Of a DNA stretch of 64,000 bases, positions 26,882 to 34,827 are shown one piece after another. Under the pieces are notes generated by a model. The model saw only the letters and a program-made list of their open reading frames with translations, was not told where the DNA came from and did no database searches. The stretch's first letter is position 1. Each line of letters starts with the position of its first letter. The stretch is taken from assembly GCF_002886185.1 (NCBI RefSeq), contig NZ_KZ614146.1, positions 131,927-195,926 on the forward strand, given 5' to 3'. This stretch comes from Salipaludibacillus neizhouensis (GTDB lineage: Bacteria > Bacillota > Bacilli > Bacillales > Salisediminibacteriaceae). Position numbers and translations under genes: made by a program.

Positions 26882-27340
26882 TCAAATTACTTTGGCTACA
26901 CCCAAAGCCAGATGTTCCCACAAAATATTTTCCACTAAATCTCCTTCTCTATCTTCACATTCAATAATTAGAATGACCTCAGATTGTTTGCCTCTTAGAA
27001 CCCTTTTTCGCTTTTTAAGGATAAACTCTGTATACAATCTAATCGCCAATCCTATGACGAAGCCAATAAATGCAGCAATTAACCCTGAAAAAATAGGTCC
27101 CCACGCCAATTTAAAACCAATGCTCACACCTATAACAGAGAAAGCAGTTGCGAGTGCAGCTGCTATATCAATGAGAGAGGTACCATCTGACTTATGGATA
27201 CTGTCAAAGAGCTTACGTTCTTCGACTCGGTTATCAAGTGGAACGGCAAAGATATTTTCTCTTTTTATCCCTTTTTTTTCGAGTATTGAAATAGCCATCT
27301 CTAAATAAATAGTATTTTCAAAAGTGGACAATAGCTGCAT
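26882..27340 (-). CDS. Hypothetical membrane protein, two glycine-rich helices
   Basis: The 152-aa protein has an N-terminal soluble part ending near residue 53, two hydrophobic segments (IDIAAALATAFSVIGVSIGF and IFSGLIAAFIGFVIGLAIRL) and a basic-then-acidic tail with IIECEDREGDLVENIL. This resembles small stress-type membrane proteins (an N-terminal alpha/beta domain plus glycine-rich helices), but I cannot name the family. It starts 5 bases after the stop of the upstream gene; its ribosome site AAGGTGA lies in the end of that gene, so the two form an operon. Confidence 0.7.
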   Translation of the reverse strand: MQLLSTFENTIYLEMAISILEKKGIKRENIFAVPLDNRVEERKLFDSIHKSDGTSLIDIAAALATAFSVIGVSIGFKLAWGPIFSGLIAAFIGFVIGLAIRLYTEFILKKRKRVLRGKQSEVILIIECEDREGDLVENILWEHLALGVAKVI

Positions 27341-27345
27341 AGTTA

Positions 27346-28134
27346 CTATTTCACCTTTTTTCCTTTTATAATTTGAAAATTCGGCTGCTGATAATTATCT
27401 TTAAGAAATTTCCGTTGTTCTTTTTCAAAAAGCTTATTATTTTCAATCGTATTTACATAGGAATCATAGATTGAAAATCCGTAGGTAGAGGGTAGGAATA
27501 AGAACCATTGCACATCTAAAACTGCGGTTGACTGTTGAATATCCCCTAAGAATAAAAAAACTATCGCTTCAAGTGAATGAGAAAAGTAAAGAAATATTAA
27601 AGACCAAATAATCACAAAAGAGGCTGTAACAATTCGATGAATATAAAGCTGGCCTAAGCCGGGAATAAATAATGACCAGATTGCTGACATAATAGGATTT
27701 CTTTTGTCTAGATAGTTAATTTCCAGTGCAGCAATACTAAATGTATTGAAAGTATGCTGCTCCCGCTCTGCGAGAATATAAATTTTGTTCAAGTCTACCG
27801 TCGTTCGATAACTATCCCATATGCCAAAAAAATAAACAGGAGTATATAACAAGACCCACCTCGTATCTAACACGCTTATTGCCGATTCGAAATTCCCTTG
27901 AAAGGAATAAGCAATCGCTATATTAATATGCGATTGAAGATTTACAATAACTTCCCAGACAAAAAGTACAAATCCACGAAGGTATTTAGATAAAAGAAGG
28001 TGACCGAACCCCGGAAAAGCTGCGCTCCACCAAGCAACGGCATAAGGGTTTCTTTTGTGTAATTGTGTTGTACCAAGAATGCTTACGTGAGCTGTATATC
28101 GCCTTGCAGTGTTATCATTTTTATAATTGTCCAT
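27346..28134 (-). CDS. Polytopic membrane protein with internal duplication
   Basis: ATG at 28134 is chosen because any earlier codon lies in the repeat element at 28148. The 262-aa protein has two similar halves, each starting with a KRNP motif: HKRNPYAVAWWSAAFPGFGH and DKRNPIMSAIWSLFIPGLGQ, each followed by two hydrophobic helices, a VLD(T/V)(R/Q)W segment and a (W/Y)DSY motif. This looks like a tandem duplication of a roughly 100-residue unit resembling the PGxGxxY start of TM2-like proteins. The function is unknown. It is the first gene of an operon with the 26882 gene. Confidence 0.7.
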   Translation of the reverse strand: MDNYKNDNTARRYTAHVSILGTTQLHKRNPYAVAWWSAAFPGFGHLLLSKYLRGFVLFVWEVIVNLQSHINIAIAYSFQGNFESAISVLDTRWVLLYTPVYFFGIWDSYRTTVDLNKIYILAEREQHTFNTFSIAALEINYLDKRNPIMSAIWSLFIPGLGQLYIHRIVTASFVIIWSLIFLYFSHSLEAIVFLFLGDIQQSTAVLDVQWFLFLPSTYGFSIYDSYVNTIENNKLFEKEQRKFLKDNYQQPNFQIIKGKKVK

Positions 28135-28147
28135 ATAAAAAACCCCT

Positions 28148-28310
28148 ATAAGAAAAACGGCATAGCCGTCTTTTATTAAATACAGCGTGATCTTTAAAGC
28201 CACCCCCCCGAGTAGCACCTACGTAGTGCGTGTAGGTGCTACTCGAATGGATGTGGGTTTCCCTTGATACTTGTGGCGTAAAGATAGCTGCTAATTTTAT
28301 AAATTCTTAT
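28148..28310 (-). repeat. Repeat family 1, copy B with inserted hairpin
   Basis: It has the same ends as copy A, but the centre carries CGAGTAGCACCTAC and its exact complement (28209-28222 and 28232-28245), which other copies lack. This makes it about 163 bp. Confidence 0.8.
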
Positions 28311-28448
28311 CTTAAAAAAAAGTCCCTTGTTAAAGGATAGGTTTTCCTTAAAAATATCATTTATCCTTGAAATTATTTTACAATGTATATATTTTTATAG
28401 AAAACAAAACATAGAGGATAAATAGCATTGGAAAGGTGACTTATATGA

Positions 28449-29003
28449 ATGAATCCCGAAATTATAAATGATATTATTAAAGTTAAGGAAAACTATACTT
28501 ATTCACAAAAAGAGCACTTTTTTGAAAATGTTCTTTTTTCCCATCAATGGTGGATTCTTTTAATAATTACTATTGCCCTATGGATGATCTGGGTAATTGT
28601 GGTGGATCGCAAACGGATAAAATCCATGTTAGTGATAGGGTTGAGTACAAGCACGTTAGCATTATTATTGGATGATATAGGTGCTACATTAGGATTTTGG
28701 GTATATCCTTATAATCTATATCCTTCTTTAGGCCAGTTATATACGGTTGATATCGCGATCGTTCCAGTAAGTTATATGCTTTTATATCAATACACAAAAT
28801 CATGGTTAGCTTATAGTATTTTATTGATACTTTTAGCTTTTTTTGCAGTTTTTGTAGCTGAACCAGCATTTGTTAAAGTGGATATATTTATTCCGTTACA
28901 ATGGAAGCTTTGGTATGCCGGCCCTATATATGTCGTCATTGGGGTAGTATTGAAAGGCTTTGTTGATCGGTTAGAAACGAAGTTTTTTAAAGAAAGTACT
29001 TGA
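28449..29003 (+). CDS. CBO0543-type integral membrane protein
   Basis: The 184-aa protein has five hydrophobic helices after a 30-residue cytoplasmic start. The pattern HQWWILLIITIALWMIW, a DDIGATLGFWVYPYNL motif and VPVSYMLLYQY fit the CBO0543 family of small Bacillota membrane proteins with unknown function. The start follows AAGGTGAC; an overlapping ATG four bases earlier opens only a short frame. A perfect terminator follows. Confidence 0.75.
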   Translation: MNPEIINDIIKVKENYTYSQKEHFFENVLFSHQWWILLIITIALWMIWVIVVDRKRIKSMLVIGLSTSTLALLLDDIGATLGFWVYPYNLYPSLGQLYTVDIAIVPVSYMLLYQYTKSWLAYSILLILLAFFAVFVAEPAFVKVDIFIPLQWKLWYAGPIYVVIGVVLKGFVDRLETKFFKEST

Positions 29004-29120
29004 ATCTTTCCTAGGTAGACGTCATCAGCGGGCAATGCTTAAACGGGTACCGCGATTATATGTCACCTGCAAACCGATTGTTTCTATTCCTGCAGAACTC
29101 GGTGAGAGAAAAAAAGAAAA

Positions 29121-29155
29121 AAGGAACTATCACGTGGTTCACGTGATAGTTCCTT
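29121..29155. terminator. Bidirectional terminator between convergent genes
   Basis: AAGGAACTATCACGTG pairs perfectly with CACGTGATAGTTCCTT around GTT, with A and T runs on both sides. Confidence 0.9.
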
Positions 29156-29205
29156 TTTTGGTAGTACGTTAGCCATCGTATAAAAAAGTAATCATGTCAA
29201 TTTTA

Positions 29206-30030
29206 TCACTGATTTACTTTGCGAATCTCATCTACAGTTTCTTCGACTTCAGTTCTGGACATCTTTTCTCTGCCGCTTTTCAATGCTTTAAGTGTTTTCT
29301 TTGCCAATTCTAACGGAATCTTACAAAATACGAGGATACTCCGGCTGTTTATATCTTTCATGTATTCATCACCTAACGCCAAATTATTCTCTGCGTATTG
29401 GAACGTATCATCGATGTCCCAACCATAAGGTATAAAAGAAACACCGCGTTCTTTATCTTCCTCGATATTGCGTAAAATATTAACTGTTTGCAAACCACGG
29501 CCATAACCTATCGCAAATTCTCTGTCTGTTTTGGTGCCATCGCGCCATTCCCAAATGTCTGAAAGCATGACACCAACTAAGCCAGCTACATAGTACGTAT
29601 AATCATTTAGATCTTCTTTTGTTTTTATATGCCAGTTTTTCTTTGCCCAAAGTGCCATACCCTCGGCCATCGTACTTGTTGACTCTTTTACTTTTTCAAC
29701 TATACCAGTGGGACAGAAGGCAAGCCAATCACCAAGTCTTACTGTCACTTCGGGAAGAAGGCTTTTATATGGAGCTAGTAATTGAGTGTAAGCTTCATTG
29801 TCAAAGGTGTTCTTTAAAAGAAAACTTGTCTCTTTTAACAAATGTTGTTTTGTTGCTGAATCAAGCATTTCATTATCTTCAATTTCATCTATCGCACGCA
29901 TACACAAATACGCGGAGGCTACAGCCTTTTTTAATGTAGGTTCTAGAAGAGTGATCGGTATGTAAAAAGTTCTGCTAGTGAGCTTTAACATATGCATAGC
30001 TTCTTTTTGCAATTGCTTTTCGTTACTCAA
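29206..30030 (-). CDS. Squalene/phytoene synthase family protein
   Basis: TTG at 30030 lies 6 bases after GGGGGAG, better than the ATG at 30051, which would add seven residues. The 274-aa protein has the two aspartate-rich metal motifs of head-to-head prenyl synthases: CMRAIDEIEDNE (about 50) and NILRNIEEDKERG (about 190). It should condense two prenyl diphosphates to squalene, phytoene or dehydrosqualene in the cytoplasm at the membrane. No desaturase or carotenoid gene is nearby, so the product cannot be named. Asn stands where many family members have Asp in the second motif (NILRN versus NILRD). Confidence 0.88.
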   Translation of the reverse strand: MSNEKQLQKEAMHMLKLTSRTFYIPITLLEPTLKKAVASAYLCMRAIDEIEDNEMLDSATKQHLLKETSFLLKNTFDNEAYTQLLAPYKSLLPEVTVRLGDWLAFCPTGIVEKVKESTSTMAEGMALWAKKNWHIKTKEDLNDYTYYVAGLVGVMLSDIWEWRDGTKTDREFAIGYGRGLQTVNILRNIEEDKERGVSFIPYGWDIDDTFQYAENNLALGDEYMKDINSRSILVFCKIPLELAKKTLKALKSGREKMSRTEVEETVDEIRKVNQ

Positions 30031-30051
30031 CTTATTCTCCCCCTCAGACAT

Positions 30052-30472
30052 CTTTCTTCATCAAATTAGATTGATGCTGTCTCATTGATTTCAATTTCTA
30101 TACTCTATTATAACTAATTTGAGGCTTGAAGTCATAGATAATAAATGACAATTAATTATCTCCATCCATAAACTGAAATCAACTTTATCATTTTCGTATG
30201 ATACTAATCAACTGTTTCGTTATAAGTATTTATGAAATAGGTTATTAAAGATAAAAGGTTTAGATGAGTCAATTAACTTTAGCGAAGGTTGAATGAAGGA
30301 AGAGATATGATATTTGCAATTGGAAGGAAATAAAATGATGAGGATATGTATGAAGCACCTAAACGGATACATAACGGTCATTAACCCGTTTAAGTGCACG
30401 ATAGTAATAAGTCTAGGTAAAAGAATTGTTTGAAGTGTTCATTATAATAGGACAAGATTCAACAAATCGTTC
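30052..30472. other. Intergenic region with one hairpin, no convincing gene
   Basis: GCACCTAAACGG and CCGTTTAAGTGC pair with one mismatch around a 20-base loop (about 30354-30397). A 32-codon frame at 30335 runs through the hairpin behind GGAAGG, but I do not consider it reliable. Confidence 0.5.
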
Positions 30473-30802
30473 CTATCTTAAAGGTAGTGGACGTAATTTT
30501 ATGATAATGTTCAGCGGCATTTTCCATTCATCTTGAGCGCTTTTTAAGTACTTATACATCGCTTTTCCGGCACCTACATTTGCTGAGTGAATCGTAATAC
30601 TCTCCGCAAAAAGTTGTTTGGCGACCATCATTTCCACAAGCATGAAACCATTACGATACTTATTTTCTAAGTCATGATCTAATGATAGTTGGTTTATTTC
30701 ATTATCCTTCATCATTAGAAGACAATCATCAATAGTTTCCACGAGAAAATAATCTACTGGGCACGTCCGGTAATCATCAAGAAATACATTGATTTTATCC
30801 AT
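30473..30802 (-). CDS. Cyclic-phosphate processing receiver (cREC) domain protein
   Basis: ATG at 30802 lies 4 bases after AGGAGG; an ATG 21 bases earlier has none. The 109-aa protein is a stand-alone receiver-like fold with INVFLDDYRTCP, SLDHDLE near residue 43 and ITIHSANVGAGKAMY near 70, the layout of the cREC family. Members lack a histidine-kinase partner and are predicted to act on cyclic phosphates or nucleotides. It has no operon neighbours here, so its pathway is open. Confidence 0.8.
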   Translation of the reverse strand: MDKINVFLDDYRTCPVDYFLVETIDDCLLMMKDNEINQLSLDHDLENKYRNGFMLVEMMVAKQLFAESITIHSANVGAGKAMYKYLKSAQDEWKMPLNIIIKLRPLPLR

Positions 30803-30995
30803 ACTGCCTCCTCTCATGTTCACTTAAAATCTTAACATATTATTCTCTGCGTTAATACAGGTATATTTGAATATACCTAGTGAAAACCCTTTATATAAAG
30901 GGTTTTACTAATAGAAGGTAATGAATTAAGATCTGTTTCAGGTCTATTACTACAGGGTGGGAGATTTGTTTTGAAAAGTTCTCGATTATGAAAAT

Positions 30996-31850
30996 TCACT
31001 GTTTTTTGCGGAACTCTCTTGGAGTGAGTTTTGTGTATTTTTTAAAAGTCCTAAAAAAATGAGGCATACTTGTAAACCCTGAATTTCTCGCAATTGCTTC
31101 AATAGTGTCACTTTCCTCGCTAAGTAATTTTTTAGCGAGGGAGATTCTTTTCATACGAATGAATTCGTTAATATTCATTCCGATATGAAACTTAAAGACT
31201 CTGCTGAAATGTGAGGAGGAAACAGCTGCTCTTTTAGCTAATATCTCTAAAGATAGTGAACGAACTAAATTGCTATCAATAAATTGAATTGCTTCTTGTA
31301 TCCAAGGTGTTTGATTCAAATTTTCATTTTTTGTGTTGGGAACAGAATACCGATGAATGTCTATAAGAAACAGATGTAGTTGTAATATTACAGCTTGTTT
31401 GTAGTCAGATCCCATTTCTATATTTTCTTCATTTAAGTTCGATAATTGGTGTTCTAATTCAATGCTATGCTTTGCTGAAAAAGTGTAAAGAAAATTTGAT
31501 TGATCTTCTTCATTGGATTGAAAAAGCTTAGTGTAAGCAAGATCATTGAAAAATTGAAATTTAGTAACTAGTTCAGGTTTAAAAAATAAGGCGGTAGATG
31601 TAATCAACTTAGAAGCATTGGGTGAGGTGAAATGTACTGTGTTTGCGGGAACAACTAATAAATTACCTGCATTTACCTCGTAGAATTCAGGGCTAATATA
31701 AAATGTTCCATTGCCTTGATGAATATATATGATTTCATGCCAATCATGAAGGTGATTAGGTAATTCTTGTTGAGCTTCTTTTGTATCTTTATATACAAGG
31801 AAGAAAGGAAGGAGATTATGTTCAGGCATTTTCTTGCGAATAACGGTCAT
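30996..31850 (-). CDS. AraC family transcriptional regulator
   Basis: ATG at 31850 is 8 bases after AGAGG; ATG at 31856 is too close to it. The 284-aa protein has an N-terminal cupin (LPNHLHDWHEIIYIHQG, NAGNLLVVPANTVHF) and a C-terminal double helix-turn-helix (about 185-284: LAKRAAVSSSHFSRVFKFHIG, then GFTSMPHFFRTFKKYT). It is divergent from the lactonase-reductase-dehydrogenase-GH95 operon at 31994 with a 143-base shared region, which makes it the likely controller of that operon, sensing the released sugar. Confidence 0.9.
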   Translation of the reverse strand: MTVIRKKMPEHNLLPFFLVYKDTKEAQQELPNHLHDWHEIIYIHQGNGTFYISPEFYEVNAGNLLVVPANTVHFTSPNASKLITSTALFFKPELVTKFQFFNDLAYTKLFQSNEEDQSNFLYTFSAKHSIELEHQLSNLNEENIEMGSDYKQAVILQLHLFLIDIHRYSVPNTKNENLNQTPWIQEAIQFIDSNLVRSLSLEILAKRAAVSSSHFSRVFKFHIGMNINEFIRMKRISLAKKLLSEESDTIEAIARNSGFTSMPHFFRTFKKYTKLTPREFRKKQ

Positions 31851-31993
31851 TTTCATGTCCTCTTTCGTTTATGAAATTATTTTAAGGCTAAATCTTATCA
31901 TATCAAAAAAAGGTATAAAGTAAACGGTTATAGCTATAAATATATCTTTTGATTGATGGTATGATAAATGGAAATACAATTGGAGGTTGTGCT

Positions 31994-32845
31994 ATGAGAA
32001 TAGATGCCCACCAGCATTACTGGGATATATCACGTGATGACTACGGATGGATCACACAAGATCTTTCATTGCTTTATCGCAACTTTTATCCGAGTGATTT
32101 AAAAAATGAGTTAATTGATCATAATATTGATCGGACAATTCTTGTTCAGGCAGCAGCAAGTATTTCAGAAACAGAGTTTCTATTAAAATTAGGTAATAAG
32201 GAAGATTCTATTGCAGGAATAGTAGGTTGGTTGGATCTAGAAAAGGACAATTACAAAGAGCAGCTTAAAAGCTTTCAGTCAAATTCTAAGTTTTTAGGCA
32301 TTAGGATCATGATGCAAGATATGGAAGATGAAACAATTGTTTTAAATCAACGATACTTAGAGGCATTTACCTATTTTGCTAACATAGGTTTGCCAGTAGA
32401 TTTACTTGTAACTCATCAACAACTGGGAACCCTCGTTAAACTGATGGAGGAAGTACCGCATCTGCGAGGTGTCATTGACCATTTAGGCAAACCGGATATT
32501 CACAGGCAACTCTTACATCCTTGGTGTGAAAAAATGAAAGCCTTATCATCCTATCCGGAGCTCTTTTGCAAAATATCAGGAATGATTACGGAATCCCGAC
32601 CAAATTGGGAAACAGATGATTTTAAACTTTATATTGATCACATCATAGAGTGCTTTGGTTCTCACCGAATCATGATGGGAAGCGACTGGCCGGTATGTTT
32701 GTTAGCCGGTAGTTATACGGATGTCATTACGATTATAGAAGAAAGTTTACGTGAAAAGCTTAGCAAACATGAAATGGAACTGCTTTTCGGAACAAATGCA
32801 TACGAATTCTATAAATTAGGGGAAGGTGATCAATTTGAAGTATAG
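31994..32845 (+). CDS. COG3618 amidohydrolase: sugar 1,5-lactonase (L-galactono/L-fucono type)
   Basis: ATG at 31994 follows GGAGG by 7 bases. The 283-aa protein has the amidohydrolase barrel with DAHQHYWD at residues 4-11 (metal-binding HxH), VIDHLGKP near 156 and MGSDWPVC near 229 with the catalytic Asp. Studied COG3618 relatives hydrolyse L-fucono- or L-galactono-1,5-lactone to the acid. It overlaps the next gene, an aldo/keto reductase that would make such a lactone, so both work in sequence in the cytoplasm. First gene of a four-gene operon opposite an AraC regulator. Confidence 0.88.
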   Translation: MRIDAHQHYWDISRDDYGWITQDLSLLYRNFYPSDLKNELIDHNIDRTILVQAAASISETEFLLKLGNKEDSIAGIVGWLDLEKDNYKEQLKSFQSNSKFLGIRIMMQDMEDETIVLNQRYLEAFTYFANIGLPVDLLVTHQQLGTLVKLMEEVPHLRGVIDHLGKPDIHRQLLHPWCEKMKALSSYPELFCKISGMITESRPNWETDDFKLYIDHIIECFGSHRIMMGSDWPVCLLAGSYTDVITIIEESLREKLSKHEMELLFGTNAYEFYKLGEGDQFEV

Positions 32846-33797
32846 AGCTTTAGGAAAAACTGGACTTTTTGTTTCGCCCTTGAGTTTTGGAGCATCTTCC
32901 CTGGGGTCTGTCTTTCGGGATATTGATGAAAAAGAAGGAATAAATACCGTACATGCTGCAGTGGATGCAGGGGTGAATTATATCGATGTATCGCCTTATT
33001 ACGGCGCAACAAAAGCAGAGGTTGTGTTAGGAAAAGCACTCAAGGAGCTTCCTCGAGACAAAATAATTTTATCCTCTAAAGCGGGCAGATATGGCGGGGA
33101 TTTGTTTGATTTCTCTTATAACCGGATTATCAAAAGTGGACAGGAAAGTTTACATCGATTAAATACGGATTATCTGGATCTCCTTTATTTACATGATATT
33201 GAGTTTGGAAACTATGCTCAAGTGATCGAAGAAGGTATCCCAGCACTTAAATATTTAAAAGAACAGGGCTATATTAGATTTTTTGGTGTATCTGCCCTTC
33301 CTTTACCAGTCTTAAAGAAAACAATGGAGGAAACAAACTTGGATGTGATTCTATCGTATTGCCATTATTCTTTAAATGATATGTCGTTATTAGAATTAAT
33401 TCCCGATTGCATTAACAATAAAGTAGGCATTGTTAATGCATCTCCTTTATCTATGGGATTGTTACACTCAAACGAAACGCCTTCCTGGCACCCCGCAGAT
33501 CATGAAGTTATTCGCACTTGTAAAAAAGCTGCAGACTACTGCTCAACTCATGGTGAAGACATCGCCAAGCTTGCCATTCAATTTTCTACAAGAAATGAAC
33601 AAATACCAACAACGTTAGTGAGTAGTGCAAGTGTAAAGAATATGCAGAAAAATATAGAGTGGATGGAAGAGACGGTTAATGAGAGTTTACTTCAAGAGGT
33701 TCTTTCCATCCTAGCACCTATTAAAAATAGAACATGGCCTAGTGGAAAGCCTGACTACCATCAGAAAGTTTCTCGACTCGGAGGAGAATATCTATGA
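32835..33797 (+). CDS. Aldo/keto reductase: L-galactose/L-fucose 1-dehydrogenase type
   Basis: TTG at 32835 lies 5 bases after AAGGTGAT; it overlaps the lactonase end by 11 bases, so they are coupled. The 320-aa protein has the AKR pattern: GASSLGSVF near 22, DVSPYYGATKAEVVLG with the catalytic Tyr, ILSSKAG with Lys, and LDLLYLHDIEF with His. The sequence is close to plant and bacterial L-galactose/L-fucose dehydrogenases, which oxidise C1 to the lactone with NAD(P). The neighbouring lactonase and the later L-galactonate dehydrogenase-like gene favour L-galactose. Confidence 0.87.
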   Translation: MKYRALGKTGLFVSPLSFGASSLGSVFRDIDEKEGINTVHAAVDAGVNYIDVSPYYGATKAEVVLGKALKELPRDKIILSSKAGRYGGDLFDFSYNRIIKSGQESLHRLNTDYLDLLYLHDIEFGNYAQVIEEGIPALKYLKEQGYIRFFGVSALPLPVLKKTMEETNLDVILSYCHYSLNDMSLLELIPDCINNKVGIVNASPLSMGLLHSNETPSWHPADHEVIRTCKKAADYCSTHGEDIAKLAIQFSTRNEQIPTTLVSSASVKNMQKNIEWMEETVNESLLQEVLSILAPIKNRTWPSGKPDYHQKVSRLGGEYL

Positions 33798-34810
33798 AGC
33801 AAATAATATGTAATGAACCTGAGAGACTTTCTTTCATAGATGTGGAGAAACCACTCCTGGCTCCAAAACATGCACTGGTAAAAATCCAACGTATAGGTAT
33901 TTGTGGAACAGATATACACGCTTTTAAAGGAGACCAACCTTTTTTTACCTACCCTAGAATCCTTGGACATGAATTAGCGGGAAAGATTGAAGAAGTGAAC
34001 GAGATGGAAACAAATTTTGAAAAAGGTGATCAAGTGGCAATTATTCCGTATCTCCATTGTGAAAATTGTTCAGCATGTAAACTAGGAAAAACAAATTGTT
34101 GTGCAAGGTTGAAAGTAATTGGGGTGCACCAAGATGGAGGTATGCAGGAATACCTTGTCGTGCCGCTGCAGAATTTAATTCAGGTTAATGATTTGACACT
34201 GGATGAAGCTGTATTACTAGAACCACTAGCTATAGGTGCTCATGCAATTCGGAGAGCCAAAATAAAGGAAGGGGACGGGATCCTTGTAATTGGAGCCGGA
34301 CCTATCGGTTTAGGAGTAATGCTATTAGCTAAAGAAATTGGTGCGAAAGTTATTGCTATGGATGTTAATAAACAGCGGCTTGAATTTTGTGAGGATTGGT
34401 TGGGGGTCGAGGAGACAATAGATGCTCTAGGGGCTCCCGTCGAAGAACTGACAGACATCACAAACGGAATGTTTGTTCCGACTGTATTTGACGCAACGGG
34501 AAATAAGCAATCTATGGAAACCGCTTTTAATTACATATCTTATGGAGGGCAGCTTATATATGTAGGTCTTGTCAAACAACCTATCCAATTTTATGATCCA
34601 GATTTTCATAAACGTGAAACAACATTATTGGGAAGTCGAAATGCCACTTTGGAAGATTTTCAATTCGTCCACGATGTATTGAAGAAACGAAACATTGATA
34701 TTTCTGCTTTTATTACACATCGAACATCTTTTCACAACGTGATTAAGACATTTCCAAGTTGGTTAAAAACAGACTCAAACGTGATAAAAGCTGTTGTAGA
34801 GTTAAATTAA
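33794..34810 (+). CDS. Zinc alcohol dehydrogenase, L-galactonate 5-dehydrogenase-like
   Basis: The 338-aa MDR protein overlaps the AKR gene by ATGA. It has the catalytic zinc site [12 protein letters not shown] and GHELAG, the structural zinc cysteines in [16 protein letters not shown], and the nucleotide site [10 protein letters not shown]. It resembles the sorbitol/threonine dehydrogenase group, including L-galactonate oxidoreductase, which makes D-tagaturonate. This activity would join the route to the tagaturonate reductase at 41253. Other polyol or sugar-acid substrates cannot be excluded from sequence alone. Confidence 0.85.
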   Translation: MKQIICNEPERLSFIDVEKPLLAPKHALVKIQRIGICGTDIHAFKGDQPFFTYPRILGHELAGKIEEVNEMETNFEKGDQVAIIPYLHCENCSACKLGKTNCCARLKVIGVHQDGGMQEYLVVPLQNLIQVNDLTLDEAVLLEPLAIGAHAIRRAKIKEGDGILVIGAGPIGLGVMLLAKEIGAKVIAMDVNKQRLEFCEDWLGVEETIDALGAPVEELTDITNGMFVPTVFDATGNKQSMETAFNYISYGGQLIYVGLVKQPIQFYDPDFHKRETTLLGSRNATLEDFQFVHDVLKKRNIDISAFITHRTSFHNVIKTFPSWLKTDSNVIKAVVELN

Positions 34811-34827
34811 TCAAGGAGGTTGAAGAC

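Noticed and set aside
26862-27308. 148-codon plus-strand frame opposite the 26882-27340 gene
   Set aside because: It is serine- and lysine-rich without a recognisable fold or ribosome site, while the minus-strand frame has membrane helices and is coupled to the upstream gene.
30335-30433. 32-codon frame behind GGAAGG between the prenyl synthase and cREC genes
   Set aside because: The frame is interrupted by a stable hairpin, has no terminator or recognisable sequence, and a chance frame is likely.
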